From the NCBI GenBank assembly GCA_020345705.1, contig CP070766.1, forward strand, positions 2,064,535 through 2,080,117: 15,583 bases of DNA, given 5' to 3'. Shown one piece after another: positions 14,861 through 15,583 of the stretch (positions within the stretch are counted from its first letter, which is position 1; each line of letters begins with the position of its first letter). The notes under the pieces were generated by a model. The model ran no database searches and was not told where the DNA came from. It saw only the letters and a program-made list of their open reading frames with translations. Both the position numbers and the translations under genes were made by a program. Source of the DNA: Candidatus Zixiibacteriota bacterium (GTDB lineage: Bacteria; Zixibacteria; MSB-5A5; GN15; PGXB01).

Positions 14861-15583
14861 CCTTTTACCCTCCTTATCCTGAGACTCTCATATAAGTCTC
14901 TCATAATTAAGGAACCGGCCACGGCCGCGTTAAGAGACTCGACCGCGTTATCATGACGGATTCTGAGTTTGATGTCGGATAGCCGTCTGATTTCAGGCGA
15001 TACTCCATTGGCCTCCGACCCGATAGCCAGAATGAATCCGTTTTTTATTTTGACCTGTCCCGGGATGCGGTACGTGCTCTTTCCGGCCAGGTCACCGCTC
15101 ATGAAGACAAGCTTCCGATTTTTTTTCAAGTTTGCAGCATCTGCCAGAGATACTGCATAAATGGGTAATCGGAAAATGGCTCCCGCCGATGCGCGCACCA
15201 CTTTGGGGTTGAACTGGACCACACAATCGTGAAGCATCAGGATCGAATCAAAACCGAAAGCACATGCTGAGCGCACAAGGACACCGGCATTGCCGGGGTC
15301 GGAAACACCGTCAAGCAATAGAAATCGCCTGTAGCGTCCCATAAAAATCTCCCTGACCTCACGATCTGGTATATTAAACAATCCGGTCAGTCCCTGGCTG
15401 GTCCGGGTATCGGAAATTTGCTCGGCCTCCCTGGAGGATATGGCTTGTGTCGAAACTCCCATATCGGCCAGCTTCCGCACCAGTGCCCGGGCCCTATCCC
15501 CCAGCGCCGCCTCCGCATAAAACACCTTTTCCGGCAGCCACTTATGGCGAATTGACTCCTCCAGAAGGCGGACCCCCTCTGCC
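14857..15583 (-). CDS. TrmH/SpoU-family RNA 2'-O-methyltransferase, N-terminus cut off by window edge
   Basis: The frame stays open to the right edge, so the 241 visible residues are not the whole protein. Upstream of a possible GTG at 15523-15525 the reading continues EGVRLLEESIRHKWLPEKVFYAEAAL, which is the family's N-terminal substrate-binding domain, so the true start is outside. The three SPOUT motifs are all present: NAGVLVRSACAFGFDSI (motif 1, with the N-x-G-x-x-x-R core), AIGSEANGVSPE (motif 2) and AVESLNAAVAGSLIM (motif 3). The family transfers a methyl group from S-adenosylmethionine to a ribose 2'-OH in rRNA or tRNA using a knotted Rossmann-like fold. The target cannot be named; an RlmB-like 23S rRNA role is possible. 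It ends in a 4-bp ATGA overlap with the exported DUF4097-like gene, an unexpected partner for an RNA enzyme. Confidence 0.93.
   Translation of the reverse strand, partial: AEGVRLLEESIRHKWLPEKVFYAEAALGDRARALVRKLADMGVSTQAISSREAEQISDTRTSQGLTGLFNIPDREVREIFMGRYRRFLLLDGVSDPGNAGVLVRSACAFGFDSILMLHDCVVQFNPKVVRASAGAIFRLPIYAVSLADAANLKKNRKLVFMSGDLAGKSTYRIPGQVKIKNGFILAIGSEANGVSPEIRRLSDIKLRIRHDNAVESLNAAVAGSLIMRDLYESLRIRRVKG

Overview
The window reads as chromosomal DNA of a Gram-negative bacterium. The support is a type IV minor-pilin operon, a secreted outer-membrane-barrel-like protein, two signal-peptide-bearing M16-family proteins and housekeeping genes of bacterial type. GC is moderate (about half), genes are dense, and there is no IS, phage, CRISPR, tRNA or rRNA. 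I cannot name the species. The mixture (divergent YchF/DUF933 GTPase, large PilX-like protein, paired M16 proteins, DUF4097-like protein) would suit a little-studied lineage of the FCB/Zixibacteria or deltaproteobacterial kind, but that is only a guess.

Layout. Positions 1-6651, all on the minus strand and read right to left: nfo (endonuclease IV), ychF-like GTPase, lon (ATP-dependent protease), nnr (NAD(P)HX repair, overlapping lon by ATGA), then after a 122-bp gap with its own candidate promoter an NAD-dependent epimerase/dehydratase-like gene that runs off the left edge. These are maintenance genes: DNA repair, translation-associated GTPase, proteolysis, metabolite repair. Positions 6652-7096 form a 445-bp gene-free divergent spacer. 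Positions 7097-9969, plus strand: a three-gene operon for PilV-like, PilW-like and very large PilX-like minor pilins, closed by a strong hairpin at 9988-10012 that also serves the convergent genes. Positions 10035-12805, minus strand: two overlapping M16 peptidase-family genes; both encode exported proteins and both have lost the HxxEH zinc site. Positions 12958-15583, minus strand: a TrmH/SpoU RNA methyltransferase (enters from the right edge), a DUF4097-like exported beta protein overlapping it by ATGA, and an exported beta-barrel-like protein.

The most interesting points are the apparently double-dead M16 pair, with a near-perfect 9-6-9 inverted repeat next to its start; the oversized PilX-like tip pilin without Glu5; the Tyr-to-Phe change in the YxxxK motif of the epimerase-like protein; and the altered G3 motif of the YchF-like GTPase. 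I saw no unmistakable new multi-gene system. Three gene pairs (lon/nnr, M16/M16, trmH/DUF4097) share the same 4-bp ATGA stop-start overlap, suggesting translational coupling.
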